A stretch of 64,000 nt of DNA from DAOTWA01 sp963702935. GTDB lineage: Bacteria; Chloroflexota; Anaerolineae; Anaerolineales; Anaerolineaceae. The first letter of the stretch is position 1. Each line of letters starts with the position of its first letter. A program made the translations under genes and the position numbers. The notes under the pieces are model-generated. The model was not told the origin of the DNA, did not search any database, and saw nothing but the letters and a program-made list of their open reading frames with translations. The stretch is taken from contig OY969772.1 in NCBI GenBank assembly GCA_963702935.1, forward strand, positions 1,116,001 through 1,180,000, read 5' to 3'. This document shows positions 16,111 through 25,481 of this stretch, in pieces.

Positions 16111-18399
16111 ATGAACAAAGGTTGCTCTTCTTTCATTCGAATCTGCGTAGCTGCCCTGGCGCTGCTCATCCTCCCGCCTGGGGTGGGCGCACCTGGCCCG
16201 GCGCGCGCCCAGGCAGAAAATTCGGCGAGCATCAGCTACACCTGGCATACCTTCTATGGTACTTCGGGCGTTTACGACGATGCCGTAGCGGTGACTGTGG
16301 ACGCCGAAGGCAACAGCTATGTGTTGGGCAGCTCGATGCTTTCGTGGAACGGCCCGGCTGGTCAGGCCCCCTTGCATGCCCACAACCCCGGCAGCAATAT
16401 GGACGTCTTCATTCTGAAGCTCAACAGCGCGGGCGAATACCAGTGGCACACTTTTTTTGGCGGGCTGGCCGCGCCGCTTACGGATACAAATAACAGTACC
16501 AATGACCCGTATGATATCGAGCTGGATGCCAGCGGCAATATCTATGCGATGGGCACCAGCCGGAACAGTTGGGGCGCTCCACTGCACGCCCACAGCGGCC
16601 TATCCGACAGCCTGGAGGGCAACCTGTTTGTGATGAAGCTGTCCCCTTCCGGAACCTATCAATGGCACACCTTTTATGAGCAAATGCGCTCGATCACCAG
16701 CAGCGGGGGCCGCAGGCTGGCGGTGGATGGCAGCGGAAATGTCTACGTGGCTACGACGGTCAAGCTCCCCTGGCAGGACACGCTGCTGGCGCCCCTGCAC
16801 CCCTACAGCGGGATACCCGATGGTGAAAGCTGGAATTCGAATATGCTGATTCTCAAGCTGAACACTGCCGGGGCTTACCAGTGGCACACTTTTTACGGCA
16901 CCCTGGCTCTCGACCGGGATGATTTCGCGTTGGATATTGTCGTGGACGCCACTGGAAACGCCTATGTTACCGGCACCGGCACGGACTGGGGCACCCCGCT
17001 GCACGCAAACAGCGGCGCCGGCGATATTATCGTGCTCAAGCTGAATACGAATGGTGTCTACCAGTGGCATACCTACTATGGCTCGGATAAAGTGGACGAG
17101 GCCAATGGAATCACGGTGGATCGCAATGGGTTTATCTATCTCAGCGGCGTCGGGCGGCCTTTCCTGGGCCCCTCCGGTCAAGGGCCGCTACATGCTTTTT
17201 CGGACGCCGGCGAGACGCCTTATAACGACGATACGTTTGTGCTGAAATTAACCCCGGCCGGGGGTTACGTCTGGCATACCTGGTACGGTTCGAGCGGCCA
17301 GGAAATGGCCACAGCCAACAAGCCGATCACGGACAGCCAGGGCAATGTCTACGTGGTTGGCAGAGAAGGATATGAATCGTTAGGCGCGGCGAGCTGGAAC
17401 GGCCCGGATGGGCAGGCGCCCCTACGCCCCTTCACCCTCGGCAGTAACAATAACTATTTCGTCTTGAAATTGACCGGCGGCGGGGATTACCAGTGGCACA
17501 TGTTCTTCGATTCGAAGTCGTATGGCTTTGACCTGGCGCTGGACTCGCAGGACGACCTGACGATGACCAGCAGCTCTACGACTGCCTGGAACGGCCCGGA
17601 CGGGCAAGCCCCACTGCACGCTCTTTCGGGGAGCGCCTACATTGTGAAATACAGCTACGACCTGCTTAGCCTGACCGCTCTTAGTCCTACTTCCGCCATC
17701 GCAGGCGGGGCCGGATTTACTCTGACCGTGACCGGGAAAAACTTCCTGAACGGGGCGGTCGTGCAGTGGAACGGGGCGGCTCTGGCAACCACCTGGGGGA
17801 ACGCCACCACCCTCACGGCAATTGTTCCGGCGGACAAACTGGCCCATCCGGGAGTTGCGGCCGTGCGGGTGGCCAACCCTGAGCCGGACGCCGCCACCTC
17901 CAACACGCTGTATGTATTCATCAGCCAGACCGGAGCCGGTATTGCCAGCCAGGGCAGCGCTGAGAACAGCGACCCTGGCGGCACGGCTCGCGCCACGACC
18001 GGCGGCGCGGGCGCCTTCACACCGGGAAGCATTACCGCTACCGGTTCTGGAAGTGGAGGGCTGGTGGTCGGGATTTATAGCGCCAACCCGGCCAGTAACC
18101 CCACTTTCCCCAACAACACCAGCGCCTATACCGACGTTCATATCCTGCCAGGCAGTTCCTTCACCAGCCTGAGTATCGTCAACTGCGCTCTAAAAGGTGG
18201 GAACGTGGCTTATTGGTGGACCGGCAGCAACTGGCAGGCCGTATCGCAGCAAACCTACGATGGGGCAACGGGATGCGTCACCGTCACGGTGAATAGCAGC
18301 ACATCCCCCAACCTGAACGATCTGACCGGTACGCCCTTTGCGGCCGGCTTTACCGGTATCCGTCTATACATTCCGATGGTCACCTCTGGGGCAAGATGA
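16111..18399 (+). CDS. Secreted beta-propeller protein with IPT/TIG domain
   Basis: 762 residues from the ATG at 16111 (TCTGGAGGATC upstream; the longer ORF from 16075 lacks a ribosome site). The signal peptide is followed by about seven repeats of 70-75 residues with the phrase YQWHTFYG, a DxxGNxYVxG turn and FVLKLN strand, the SBBP-type propeller blade. Near residue 535 comes an IPT/TIG immunoglobulin-like domain (LSPTSAIAGGAGFTLTVTG). A further beta domain follows, and the tail GIRLYIPMVTSGAR carries the shared C-terminal motif. Extracellular, probably an adhesin or substrate binder. Confidence 0.72.
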   Translation: MNKGCSSFIRICVAALALLILPPGVGAPGPARAQAENSASISYTWHTFYGTSGVYDDAVAVTVDAEGNSYVLGSSMLSWNGPAGQAPLHAHNPGSNMDVFILKLNSAGEYQWHTFFGGLAAPLTDTNNSTNDPYDIELDASGNIYAMGTSRNSWGAPLHAHSGLSDSLEGNLFVMKLSPSGTYQWHTFYEQMRSITSSGGRRLAVDGSGNVYVATTVKLPWQDTLLAPLHPYSGIPDGESWNSNMLILKLNTAGAYQWHTFYGTLALDRDDFALDIVVDATGNAYVTGTGTDWGTPLHANSGAGDIIVLKLNTNGVYQWHTYYGSDKVDEANGITVDRNGFIYLSGVGRPFLGPSGQGPLHAFSDAGETPYNDDTFVLKLTPAGGYVWHTWYGSSGQEMATANKPITDSQGNVYVVGREGYESLGAASWNGPDGQAPLRPFTLGSNNNYFVLKLTGGGDYQWHMFFDSKSYGFDLALDSQDDLTMTSSSTTAWNGPDGQAPLHALSGSAYIVKYSYDLLSLTALSPTSAIAGGAGFTLTVTGKNFLNGAVVQWNGAALATTWGNATTLTAIVPADKLAHPGVAAVRVANPEPDAATSNTLYVFISQTGAGIASQGSAENSDPGGTARATTGGAGAFTPGSITATGSGSGGLVVGIYSANPASNPTFPNNTSAYTDVHILPGSSFTSLSIVNCALKGGNVAYWWTGSNWQAVSQQTYDGATGCVTVTVNSSTSPNLNDLTGTPFAAGFTGIRLYIPMVTSGAR

Positions 18400-18655
18400 G
18401 CTCAAGAATGCTTTCTCGCCTTTTTCTGATCGCTCCGGCGTACGCATTCGCGGCTGACCCGGTCTGGGTGGATCTCAGCGGCCCTATCGTTTCGACGCGC
18501 GGCACGCCCAACTTTAGCCCGGTCGTTTTCGTCGGTCAGGAAGGTTGGGTGGGTGGGTTCGGGTAATTTCCCGGAGATCGATCCTACCCGTGACGGCGGC
18601 GCAAGCTGGCAAAGCCTGGGAACAACCGGCACTATTGGCGGTGGTGTAGTAAATC
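18396..18655 (+). pseudogene. Fragment of an Asp-box protein
   Basis: An ATG overlapping the previous stop opens MSSRMLSRLFLIAPAYAFAA, a short signal-like segment, and runs to a stop at about 18567. In another frame the text continues as DPTRDGGASWQSLGTTGTI, a clear Asp box. A frameshift in the GGGTGGGTGGG tract and loss of the rest leave only the beginning of what was a fourth secreted Asp-box gene in this cluster. Confidence 0.55.
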
Positions 18656-18774
18656 AACCACGAAAAACTCGAAACACACAAACGAAGTGCTCTCAAATAG
18701 CAGCAAACTGGGCCGCCTTCAACATCCCGTTGGGGAGTGTGGCGGGACATGAAGCCGTTGGGAAAATTAAGGGA

Positions 18775-18960
18775 GAAACCGATATAATTTGTCATACGCA
18801 GGAGCGTAGGATGTCCGATTTCATCGTGAAACCTCTCTCGGGGTCATTTCTTTACAACGGGACGCTCGCGCTCTTTGAGCGGCGCGGATTTCAGCGCACA
18901 CGCCGGCTCGGAAAGAATCATTGGGGTGGTGACCAGGGTCGTCGAGAGCCTGGCCTAAGG
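18775..18960 (+). pseudogene. Internally deleted copy of the GNAT gene at 10166
   Basis: The upstream segment with TATAATTTGTCATACGCAGG and the first codons (MSDFIVKPL) match 10133-10195. The sequence then jumps to the equivalent of 10627, SGSFLYNGTLALFE, and matches to the gene's end, where a one-base gain in GGGGTGG alters the last residues. About 430 bases are missing, including the acetyl-CoA site. This is a dead duplicate that kept its promoter region. Confidence 0.85.
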
Positions 18961-19046
18961 GGCGAGGGCATGGGCAGGGATAAGCTCCACGGGATGTTTC
19001 GCCGCCTCTCGGCGGCTCAACATGACACCGTTTTTGAGGAGTTCCA

Positions 19047-19829
19047 GTGCAAAGCAAAAACGAAACCGTCCTGATCTATTTTGTGCTCGTGTTCGCGCTC
19101 TCAATTCCTTTTTGGATTTTGGGCACCATCTATCCAATCCAGCTACTCCCAGGGCTTCCCATTAGCGCACTGGGGGTGCTCGCCCCAACCCTTGGGGCGT
19201 GTATTCTCATTTATAAGAAAGATCACCTTTCGGGTGTGCTCCAACTCTTAAAGCGATCCTTTGATTTCAATCGCATAAAAAACAAGAATGGGCTGCTTGC
19301 CGCCATCCTTGTAAATCCGGCTATCGCCGTAATAGCATACGGGGTCCTACAAGCGGCCGGCCCATCACTTCCAAGACCCGCGCCGTTGACTTCCGCCATA
19401 TTCCCACTCTTTATATTTTTCTTTTTAGGCGCGCTCGCAGAGGAGCTCGGCTGGAGCGGTTATGCCACTGAGCCACTCCAGCGGCATTGGGGAACGATCA
19501 CTGCCGGTGTATTCCTGGGGCTGGTTTGGGCGATTTGGCATTTCATCCCGCTGCTTCAAGCCCAGCGTTCGATAGTGTGGATCGCGTGGTGGTCGCTAGG
19601 CACAATCTCCTTAAGGATGATCATGGTGTGGCTCTACGTCCATTCTGGGAAAAGTGTATTTATGGCCGCCATGTTTCACGCGATGATCAACTTGTGCTGG
19701 CAACTTTTCCCAAACAATGGCTCGTTCTACGATCCTCGCGTCTTTGGCTTGATTTCGTTATGCTTTGTCATCCTCCTCCTGGCCACAGAGCGCTTTTTGT
19801 CGAAAAGAAATGCCCGCGCCGCCGTGTGA
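19047..19829 (+). CDS. CPBP family intramembrane metalloprotease
   Basis: 260 residues with about seven or eight membrane helices. The CPBP (CAAX protease/Abi) signature is complete. Motif 1 is AEELGWSGYATEPL (the glutamate pair and G-W-x-G form), motif 2 WAIWHFIP supplies the histidine, and motif 3 FHAMINLCWQ supplies His and Asn. These residues bind zinc within the membrane. Bacterial members process peptides or act in bacteriocin immunity; the substrate here is unknown. It starts inside the remnant region and is followed by a family A hairpin that may end the transcript. Confidence 0.85.
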   Translation: MQSKNETVLIYFVLVFALSIPFWILGTIYPIQLLPGLPISALGVLAPTLGACILIYKKDHLSGVLQLLKRSFDFNRIKNKNGLLAAILVNPAIAVIAYGVLQAAGPSLPRPAPLTSAIFPLFIFFFLGALAEELGWSGYATEPLQRHWGTITAGVFLGLVWAIWHFIPLLQAQRSIVWIAWWSLGTISLRMIMVWLYVHSGKSVFMAAMFHAMINLCWQLFPNNGSFYDPRVFGLISLCFVILLLATERFLSKRNARAAV

Positions 19830-19859
19830 TCTTCCCTGAAATATCGTAGCGAGTAGTCT

Positions 19860-19892
19860 GTAGGGTGCGGTCGGTTTTTGACCGCACCCTAC
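19860..19892. repeat. Family A repeat, minimal perfect hairpin
   Basis: GTAGGGTGCGGTC, a 7-base centre, then GACCGCACCCTAC: the two 13-bp ends of the family with almost nothing between. It is 31 bases after the CPBP stop and could act as a transcript-end hairpin, though no T-run follows directly. Confidence 0.75.
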
Positions 19893-19969
19893 TGCTAACT
19901 TTTTTCAGGGTTAAAAGCTCATATATATGTGTAGCGAGGTTCCTCAAAACCAACAATGAAAGGATGTTT

Positions 19970-20591
19970 ATGGATGAACTTGAGGCAATCGAACTCTTGA
20001 AAAAAGGAGATCTAAATGGGCTAGAACTGCTTGTAGAAAAGTATTACTTCCAGGCGGTACATTCTTCGTATTTGATCGTACAGGATCCAGAGTTGGCTAA
20101 GGATATTGTTCAATCGACTTTCCTGTCATCGAGTTCGGAAAATTAACCAACTGGTATCCGATCGTTTTGGCCCCTGGTTTTTAAGAAGCGTTATCAATGA
20201 ATCTATTAAGGCGGTAAAGCGCCAAAGTAGACTGATCCCCCTGGATACCCACGAGGACGAATTCACAGACAATCTAAAAGAATGGCTGCTTGATCGGCAG
20301 CCCTTGCCAGAAATGGTGGTGGAAACTGAAGAATTGCGTCAGCAAGTTAAGAAAGCACTGTGCTTGCTTACCCCTAACCAACGCGGAGTCATAGTTTCAA
20401 AGTATTACCTGGAAATGAGCGAAGCCGAAATGAGCCACTCTTTGAATGCGCCAATTTCCTCTATCAAATGGTGGTTACACATTGCCCGGCGGAAGTTGCG
20501 CCAATTACTTGTTGGGTACGACGATCAATCTGACTTAAACAAGCGCACAACCCCCCTTGGTTTGTGGCAAAGAAAAGGAGTAATGAAATGA
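19970..20591 (+). pseudogene. Sigma-70 family (ECF-type) factor, one frameshift
   Basis: The N-terminal frame reads LEAIELLKKGDLNGLELLV to DPELAKDIVQSTFL (sigma region 2). Frame is lost near 20119-20135, and another frame goes on with FGPWFLRSVINESIKAVKR and, at residue about 130, region 4 (LCLLTPNQRGVIVSKYYLEM then SSIKWWLHIARRKLR). One extra base explains the break. It overlaps the next gene by ATGA, so a sigma/anti-sigma pair is expected. The start at 19970 follows GAAAGG. The factor cannot be made as one chain unless the shift is an error or is bypassed. Confidence 0.75.
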
Positions 20592-22340
20592 ACGATAAAC
20601 AATTAAAGCAGACTCTACTTCGCGAACTTGCTGAAGAGGGTGTTCCAGAAAATTACGATCCCTGGCAGGTGCTGCGGGCAAGAATCAAGCACGAAGCCGT
20701 AAATGCAAGGATCTCCAAACCCATTACAGCAATAATCACTCTGCTATTCATGGCGTTCGGGATTTTCTTGTTTGCAAGCCCGCAGGGGCAGGCCCTGGCG
20801 CAGGGGATTCTTCGCTTTTTCAACCCGACCCAAACCTCAGGAGAATCTGCTCCAATGATCTCTACGCCCTTGCCTTTGATCGAGGTTACTCCTTTTGTAC
20901 ATGCGAGCAGCTCTCCGCAGAAAAACCCCAATCTCGAAGAAGCGCAAAAGAAAGTCAACTACCCGTTGATGCAACTTTCTTTCCTACCACAGGGGTACCA
21001 TTTCGAATCTGTCCAGGTTGATGGGGAGCGTGTCACCCTCTCCTATAAAAATGATGCAGATGGTATTTCGCTGTGGCTGGAACAATTACCTTTGCATGGG
21101 GCCGAACCAGAGCCAATGAGTGTAGGGGCTACTGCCGCAGTAGAATCGACCCAGGTAGGAAACGATCATGCCGAATATGTTCAAGGCTCCTACTTCGGTG
21201 ACCAGGGCAACTGGAACACAAATTCTGGCGCTTCGTTTTTGCGCTGGCAGCACGATGATATGCTGTATACAATCAGTGCGGTTGTCAACTTTAACTTCAG
21301 CCACATCTAAGGCTGCGCTTTCGGAAGAATCTTCGTTAACAATGGCCGCAAGTTTGACAGATGATCTTTCTGCAAAACAATCTGTCGATCCCAGCCATAT
21401 AAATAACCTTGGGGATGTTGAAAAGCTGGTCGGGTTTAAAATTCTCACGCCAACCGCACTCCCAACGGGTTATCAATTCGATTTTGCTACGATCGAAGAC
21501 GGTACTGGTTTTGTCTGCCTACAATACGCCTACAATGGCGCTTCTTATCCTTCATTGTTCATCCGGCAAAGTGCTACGACATCGCTAACCAAGCTTCGAT
21601 CAGACGCGAACAACACACTGGATATTTCAACGGTGGAGATCGCAGGTAGCGAGGGCGAATCAAAATACGTAATCGGGTTTAACTCTCCAGAGAAAGCCTG
21701 CGATCGGCAAAATGACATTTTCCGTGCTGGTCAGGCGCTACTTTGGAAAACCGGCGGAATGAGCCTGGAACTGTATGCCGAGTTTCGTCTGCCAGAGGGT
21801 GGCGCAGGCCTATCGCAAGAGCAAATGATCGCTCTGGCTGGATCGATCCTGGGAGCTTCGCCGTCAGATCAGGCAATGCTGGATATGAGTTCTTATAGTG
21901 ATTTAGATGAGGCAGAACGCGCGGCAGGCTACAACATACAGATGCCGACAAAACTTCCGCTTGGAAGCACGTTTAACTCCATCCATCTACTTGCAAACTC
22001 TTCGATGGTCTTGTTCACCAATTCGCAATTTGGTAGCCCCAACATCAAGCTTTATCAGTGCCCAAGTAAAGACGCAGCAGATTCGCCTTGCCATAGTTTG
22101 ATGGATAACATTCCAGAAAATTTCAAAACCAGTGTGACTATGGGTAAAGTGAATGCGGTCTATGCAAAAGGCGATTTTGGGATGAGCGCGAATGAGTTAG
22201 ATCCATCCTGGCATGAAATAGATCCATCACAGACACAGCGGATCTATTGGCAAAGCGGCAATTGGGATTACTTGCTTGTTAGCACAGGTAATGGGATTGA
22301 TCAACAGTTGCTGGCAGAAATTGCAGGCACTGTTCCCTAA
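20588..22340 (+). pseudogene. Membrane-anchored DUF4367-type anti-sigma partner, one frameshift
   Basis: Starting at ATG 20588, which overlaps the sigma stop. Residues 1-40 are cytoplasmic and charged, and a helix ITAIITLLFMAFGIFLF at about 40-60 spans the membrane. The outer part holds DUF4367-like modules: YPLMQLSFLPQGYHFESVQV, KILTPTALPTGYQFDF and IQMPTKLPLGSTFNSI mark three copies. Frame is lost near 21295 and resumes one base later, removing modules two and three if real. It probably restrains the adjacent sigma factor and senses an extracytoplasmic signal. Confidence 0.65.
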
Positions 22341-22370
22341 AGACGTGGGCCAAAACTGAATATTAGTCTG

Positions 22371-22402
22371 TTTGGTGCGGTCTGGAAAGCGACCGCACCA
22401 AA
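22371..22402. repeat. Family A-related 12-bp hairpin
   Basis: TTTGGTGCGGTC, 8 bases, GACCGCACCAAA: a perfect 12-bp stem with the GGTGCGGTC core of family A but different outer bases. It lies 31 bases after the anti-sigma stop. Confidence 0.7.
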
Positions 22403-22509
22403 TCGTATTGATTGATGAGGGGCAGGGTAGGTGGAGCTGCCCTGTGCGCCTCTCAATCACACAGTTATCTTGTCTTGGAACCCGCCCAACAGGACAAATC
22501 ATATATTTT

Positions 22510-22538
22510 TTGACCTATCCGAGCATTCGTGCTATACT
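22510..22538 (+). promoter_or_regulatory. Sigma-A type promoter for the 22579/22690 genes
   Basis: TTGACC (22510-22515), 17 bases, TATACT (22533-22538). It precedes the DinB remnant by about 40 bases and probably now drives the dienelactone hydrolase. Confidence 0.6.
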
Positions 22539-22578
22539 GCTTTTGCCCACCCACACAGGAAAAGGAGGAAGTCAGGCT

Positions 22579-22689
22579 ATGGACGCCAATGCCTTTCGCC
22601 AATTCTACGAGTATCACTTCACCGAAAACCGCAAGATATGGGATCGCTACGTCGTTCCACTCTCAACTGGATTTTGTAAGGAGTTCCAC
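22579..22689 (+). pseudogene. N-terminal remnant of a DinB-like gene, in frame with DLH
   Basis: With its own AAAGGAGG ribosome site, ATG 22579 opens MDANAFRQFYEYHFTENRKI and WDRYVVPLS, which I recognise as the first helix of a DinB-like protein. After some 33 codons it runs in frame into the dienelactone hydrolase start. The rest of the DinB-like gene is gone. The result could be a 37-residue N-terminal extension on the hydrolase. Confidence 0.55.
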
Positions 22690-23346
22690 ATGACACGTTC
22701 GCAACCGCAAGGTTATCTCGCCGTCCCGCCCTCCGGCAAGGGCCCCGGCGTACTGGTGCTCCACGCCTGGTGGGGCTTGAACGACACAATCAGAGCCTTC
22801 TGCACGCGGCTGGCCGAAGCCGGTTTCGTCGCCTTCGCCCCAGACCTCTATCATGGCAAGGTCACAGAGACCCTTGCCGGTGCCGAAGCTCTCAGCGATG
22901 CTCTCGGCGCCAACCGCCTCCAGGCCAGGGCCGAGATCGCGGAGGCGACCCTGTACCTCGACGAGCGCGCCGGCCAGCCCGCCGGTGGCCTGACCGTGAT
23001 TGGCTTCTCGCTGGGCGCTTATTATGCGCTGGACCTCGCCGCCGCCGACTCCGAGCACGTCCGTTCCGTCGTCCTCTTTTACGGCACCGGACCCGGCGAC
23101 TTCAGCCGCTCCAGGGCGGCCTACCTGGGTCACTTTGCCGGGGACGATCCCTACGAGTCGCCATCCGACGTGGACGCGCTTGAGGAAACCCTGAAGCGCA
23201 CCGGCCACGCGGTGACTTTCTATCGTTACCCCGGCACCGGACACTGGTTCTTCGAGCCCGACCGCACGGATGCATACAACCGGGCGGCCGCCAGCCTGGC
23301 CTGGGAACGAACCCTGGCCTTCCTGAAGCGTTCCTCCCCCTCGTGA
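22690..23346 (+). CDS. Dienelactone hydrolase family protein
   Basis: 218 residues from ATG 22690, which has its own TAAGGAGTTCCAC ribosome site; an in-frame extension from 22579 is a DinB remnant. The alpha/beta-hydrolase fold shows VLVLHAWWGLND at the oxyanion strand and the nucleophile elbow as GFSLGAYYA (Ser replacing the Cys of classical DLH). There is also an acid in FAGDDPYESP and the catalytic His in TGHWFFEPDR. It is a cytoplasmic ester or lactone hydrolase of unknown substrate. Confidence 0.82.
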   Translation: MTRSQPQGYLAVPPSGKGPGVLVLHAWWGLNDTIRAFCTRLAEAGFVAFAPDLYHGKVTETLAGAEALSDALGANRLQARAEIAEATLYLDERAGQPAGGLTVIGFSLGAYYALDLAAADSEHVRSVVLFYGTGPGDFSRSRAAYLGHFAGDDPYESPSDVDALEETLKRTGHAVTFYRYPGTGHWFFEPDRTDAYNRAAASLAWERTLAFLKRSSPS

Positions 23347-23630
23347 GCGGCCGTATTCCAGGCAGTGCGGTCAACTGCGCTCACTTCGCTCGGGGGCGCA
23401 CGCCGCATGAAAACACATTCAAACAAAGATAGAAAATGGCTCTTCCTTAGGTTGGTTCTGCCGGCATAATAATTTAGCTTTTTTCACCCTTTGGAGAGTA
23501 TCGGCAGATTATAAGCAAGGCGCCGAACTATCCCCGACAATAGATATATTGGACTTCTGCGAAACAGAAATGTCGATGAGTAGGGCCCGGTCGTACTTCG
23601 AACTGTGCTATCAACAGGAAACGGGAATAA
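23347..23630. repeat. Intergenic with a family A fragment
   Basis: Bases 23364-23403 (GTGCGGTCAACTGCGCTC then CTTCGCTCGGGGGCGC) correspond to the inner right part of the family A element at 2166-2200. The outer ends are missing. Nothing else is recognised before the next gene. Confidence 0.5.
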
Positions 23631-24401
23631 ATGAGCACAAAATTCATCCTCCAATCTTCAGACCCCGCACTGCTAGAGAAGGCCACCCAAGTCGCCCAAG
23701 ATTTCGCTCAACAATACATTCGCGACGATGTCGTCGGGATCGTCTTCCTGGGAGCCATTGCCCGGGGCTACTTCGATGCCTCAGCAGACATTGATGTTGC
23801 ACTTTTCAAAAAGCAAGCCGCGGAGATGCCATTAGCCAACAAGTTCCTCCAGGTCGAAGGTTTCGAAGTGCAATGTTGGGTGTCAGACTACGAAAGCGAG
23901 CTGACCGCCTCCTGGGACATGTCGAAACGTTGGACGTATTCTCAAGGACAGATTTATTTCGATCCACTGGGGAAGATCTCTCAATTACTCGAAGAAAAGG
24001 TCCCGTTGAAGCCAGAGGAGAAGAAATGGCTGCTGATGTCAGGGCTAACCCTTTCGGAGTGGTATGTCAATCGCTTGACCCATTTATGGGTGGAGCGCGG
24101 CAATCTCGTCAGCGCTCAGCACATGTTCGATCAAGGGTTAAACTTTTTCTTTGATATGCTGTTTGGCTTGAACAATCAGTTAGTGGCGGACATGAAATGG
24201 CGCTACTACTGTGTGGAGCAACTGGAACGGCTCCCCCACGATTTCCAGGAGCGCATCCAGGGCACCATGATCCTGCATTCCATTTCAGTCGAAGAGCTTG
24301 AACGGCGGAAAGGGGCGTTTATGGAAATGTGGCGGGAAATGAGGCCCATCGTTGAAAACGAGGTTCATCTGTCTTTCGAGGAGATGCTTCAGCTTGTCTA
24401 A
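23631..24401 (+). CDS. Nucleotidyltransferase domain protein
   Basis: 256 residues. Residues 30-60 hold the nucleotidyltransferase motif FLGAIARGYFDASADIDVAL (G-x-x-A-R-G...D-x-D), which binds metal and NTP. The following VQCWVSDYESE may carry the third carboxylate. The remaining two thirds are helical (KKWLLMSGLTLSEWYVNRL) and resemble the substrate-binding half of kanamycin-type or DUF4037-like nucleotidyltransferases. Cytoplasmic; substrate unknown. The start at ATG 23631 has only a weak AGGAAACGG upstream. Compare the frameshifted family member at 4366. Confidence 0.75.
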   Translation: MSTKFILQSSDPALLEKATQVAQDFAQQYIRDDVVGIVFLGAIARGYFDASADIDVALFKKQAAEMPLANKFLQVEGFEVQCWVSDYESELTASWDMSKRWTYSQGQIYFDPLGKISQLLEEKVPLKPEEKKWLLMSGLTLSEWYVNRLTHLWVERGNLVSAQHMFDQGLNFFFDMLFGLNNQLVADMKWRYYCVEQLERLPHDFQERIQGTMILHSISVEELERRKGAFMEMWREMRPIVENEVHLSFEEMLQLV

Positions 24402-24435
24402 AGGAGGTGCAAATGTCACCTACCCTACTACTCTC

Positions 24436-25071
24436 TTATTCCTCTTTCACTACGATCGTGCGCGCCACGATGTCGAAGGCGCGCTGGCGCCTGGCGGTGA
24501 AGGGAATGAACAGTGCGTCCACCTCGATCACTTCGAGGTAGTAGGAGATGCGGCGCAGGAAAGCCTCTTTATAATGCACCGGCGAGCCGTCCTCGCGCAG
24601 CACGCGCAGCTTGAGTAAGCGCTTGCCCAGGGTTTGCCCGAAGCGCCCTTCCAGGATGGGAAAATACAGCAGGGTGATGCCCAACCCCGCCAGCGCGCAG
24701 GCCACACACAGGGCGATTAGCACCCCTCCCAGGAGGGTTTCAATTCCCTGGGGGTGCCGCGGCACAAGGTTGCTCAGCAGGACGAACGCGACGCCCAGCA
24801 CGCCCGCCGCCAGCAAGATCAGCAGCAGATCGATGGCGAAAGCCACCAGCCTGCGCCAGAAGCCCGCGTAGGGCAGCTCGATCTGCGCCATGAACCCCGC
24901 GGCCACCTCGCCAGGAGCGCCCATGCGCTCGATGACGGCCTCTACCGGCTCGCCGGATTGCAAGGCCTCCTCGATGTGCGCGCGCAGGTCGCTCTCCACG
25001 CGCTGCCGCTCGGCAGCCGGCGCGTAGAGCTCGCCCAACACAGCCTGGATATAGCTCTCAATTTCCTTCAT
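24436..25071 (-). CDS. RDD family membrane protein with HAAS-like N terminus
   Basis: 211 residues. The first 55 form a helical region (VLGELYAPAAERQRVESDLR, VEAVIERMGAPGEVAAGF) like the HAAS/DUF1700 domain that accompanies PadR-regulated membrane proteins. The rest is an RDD domain: YAGFWRRLVAFAIDLLLILL, a second helix pair near 95-130, and GKRLLKLRVLREDGSPV. It overlaps the upstream PadR gene by 14 bases, so the two are translationally coupled. Probably a transport or stress-related membrane protein under PadR control. Confidence 0.8.
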   Translation of the reverse strand: MKEIESYIQAVLGELYAPAAERQRVESDLRAHIEEALQSGEPVEAVIERMGAPGEVAAGFMAQIELPYAGFWRRLVAFAIDLLLILLAAGVLGVAFVLLSNLVPRHPQGIETLLGGVLIALCVACALAGLGITLLYFPILEGRFGQTLGKRLLKLRVLREDGSPVHYKEAFLRRISYYLEVIEVDALFIPFTARRQRAFDIVARTIVVKEE

Positions 25072-25408
25072 GTACGCTTCCCTCCAACAGGCGCTGCACC
25101 GCCGCCGTAAATTCCTGCCATTCGCTCAACAAGCTCTCGAGCTGGCCGGCCCCCTCCCCGCTCAGGTGGTAATACTTGCGCGGCACGCCGCGCTCCAGCA
25201 CCTCCCATTTTGGCTCGATCCACCCGGCCTTCTCCAGGCGGTAGAGCACCGGGTAGAGCGTGCCTTCCTTGAGCTGGAAGGGCGGCCCGCCCAGCCGCTC
25301 CAGTGTGGAGATCAGCTCGTAGCCGTACATGGGCCGCTCGGAGAGCAGCCTGAGCAGGATCATCTCCAGGGTACCGCGCTTCAATTCTCGATCCAATTCT
25401 TTGCCCAC
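25058..25408 (-). CDS. PadR family transcriptional regulator
   Basis: 116 residues with the PadR winged helix: LKRGTLEMILLRLLSERPMY, GYELISTLE, then KEGTLYPVLYRLEKAGWIEP and RKYYHLSGEGAG, a textbook match. The short C-terminal helix (ESLLSEWQEFTAAVQRLLEG) serves dimerisation. The pair PadR plus HAAS/RDD membrane protein is common in Gram-positives and Chloroflexota. A TTGACA-N16-TACAAT promoter lies upstream. Likely an autorepressor of the two-gene operon; the effector is unknown. Confidence 0.88.
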   Translation of the reverse strand: MGKELDRELKRGTLEMILLRLLSERPMYGYELISTLERLGGPPFQLKEGTLYPVLYRLEKAGWIEPKWEVLERGVPRKYYHLSGEGAGQLESLLSEWQEFTAAVQRLLEGSVHEGN

Positions 25409-25453
25409 GGGCCACCCGACCGTTCATGTCTAATACTTTGTTATACTAAATAT

Positions 25454-25481
25454 ATTGTACAGCATAATTTAAAAATGTCAA
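25454..25481 (-). promoter_or_regulatory. Promoter of the padR-like operon
   Basis: Minus strand TTGACA (25481-25476), 16 bases, TACAAT (25459-25454). The AT-rich stretch downstream to 25409 (TTTAGTATAACAAAGTATTAG) probably holds the PadR operator. Confidence 0.6.

Noticed and set aside
18553..19074. A 173-codon + strand ORF
   Set aside because: It stitches together an Asp-box fragment, intergenic text and the deleted GNAT copy; no single fold, so it is not a gene.
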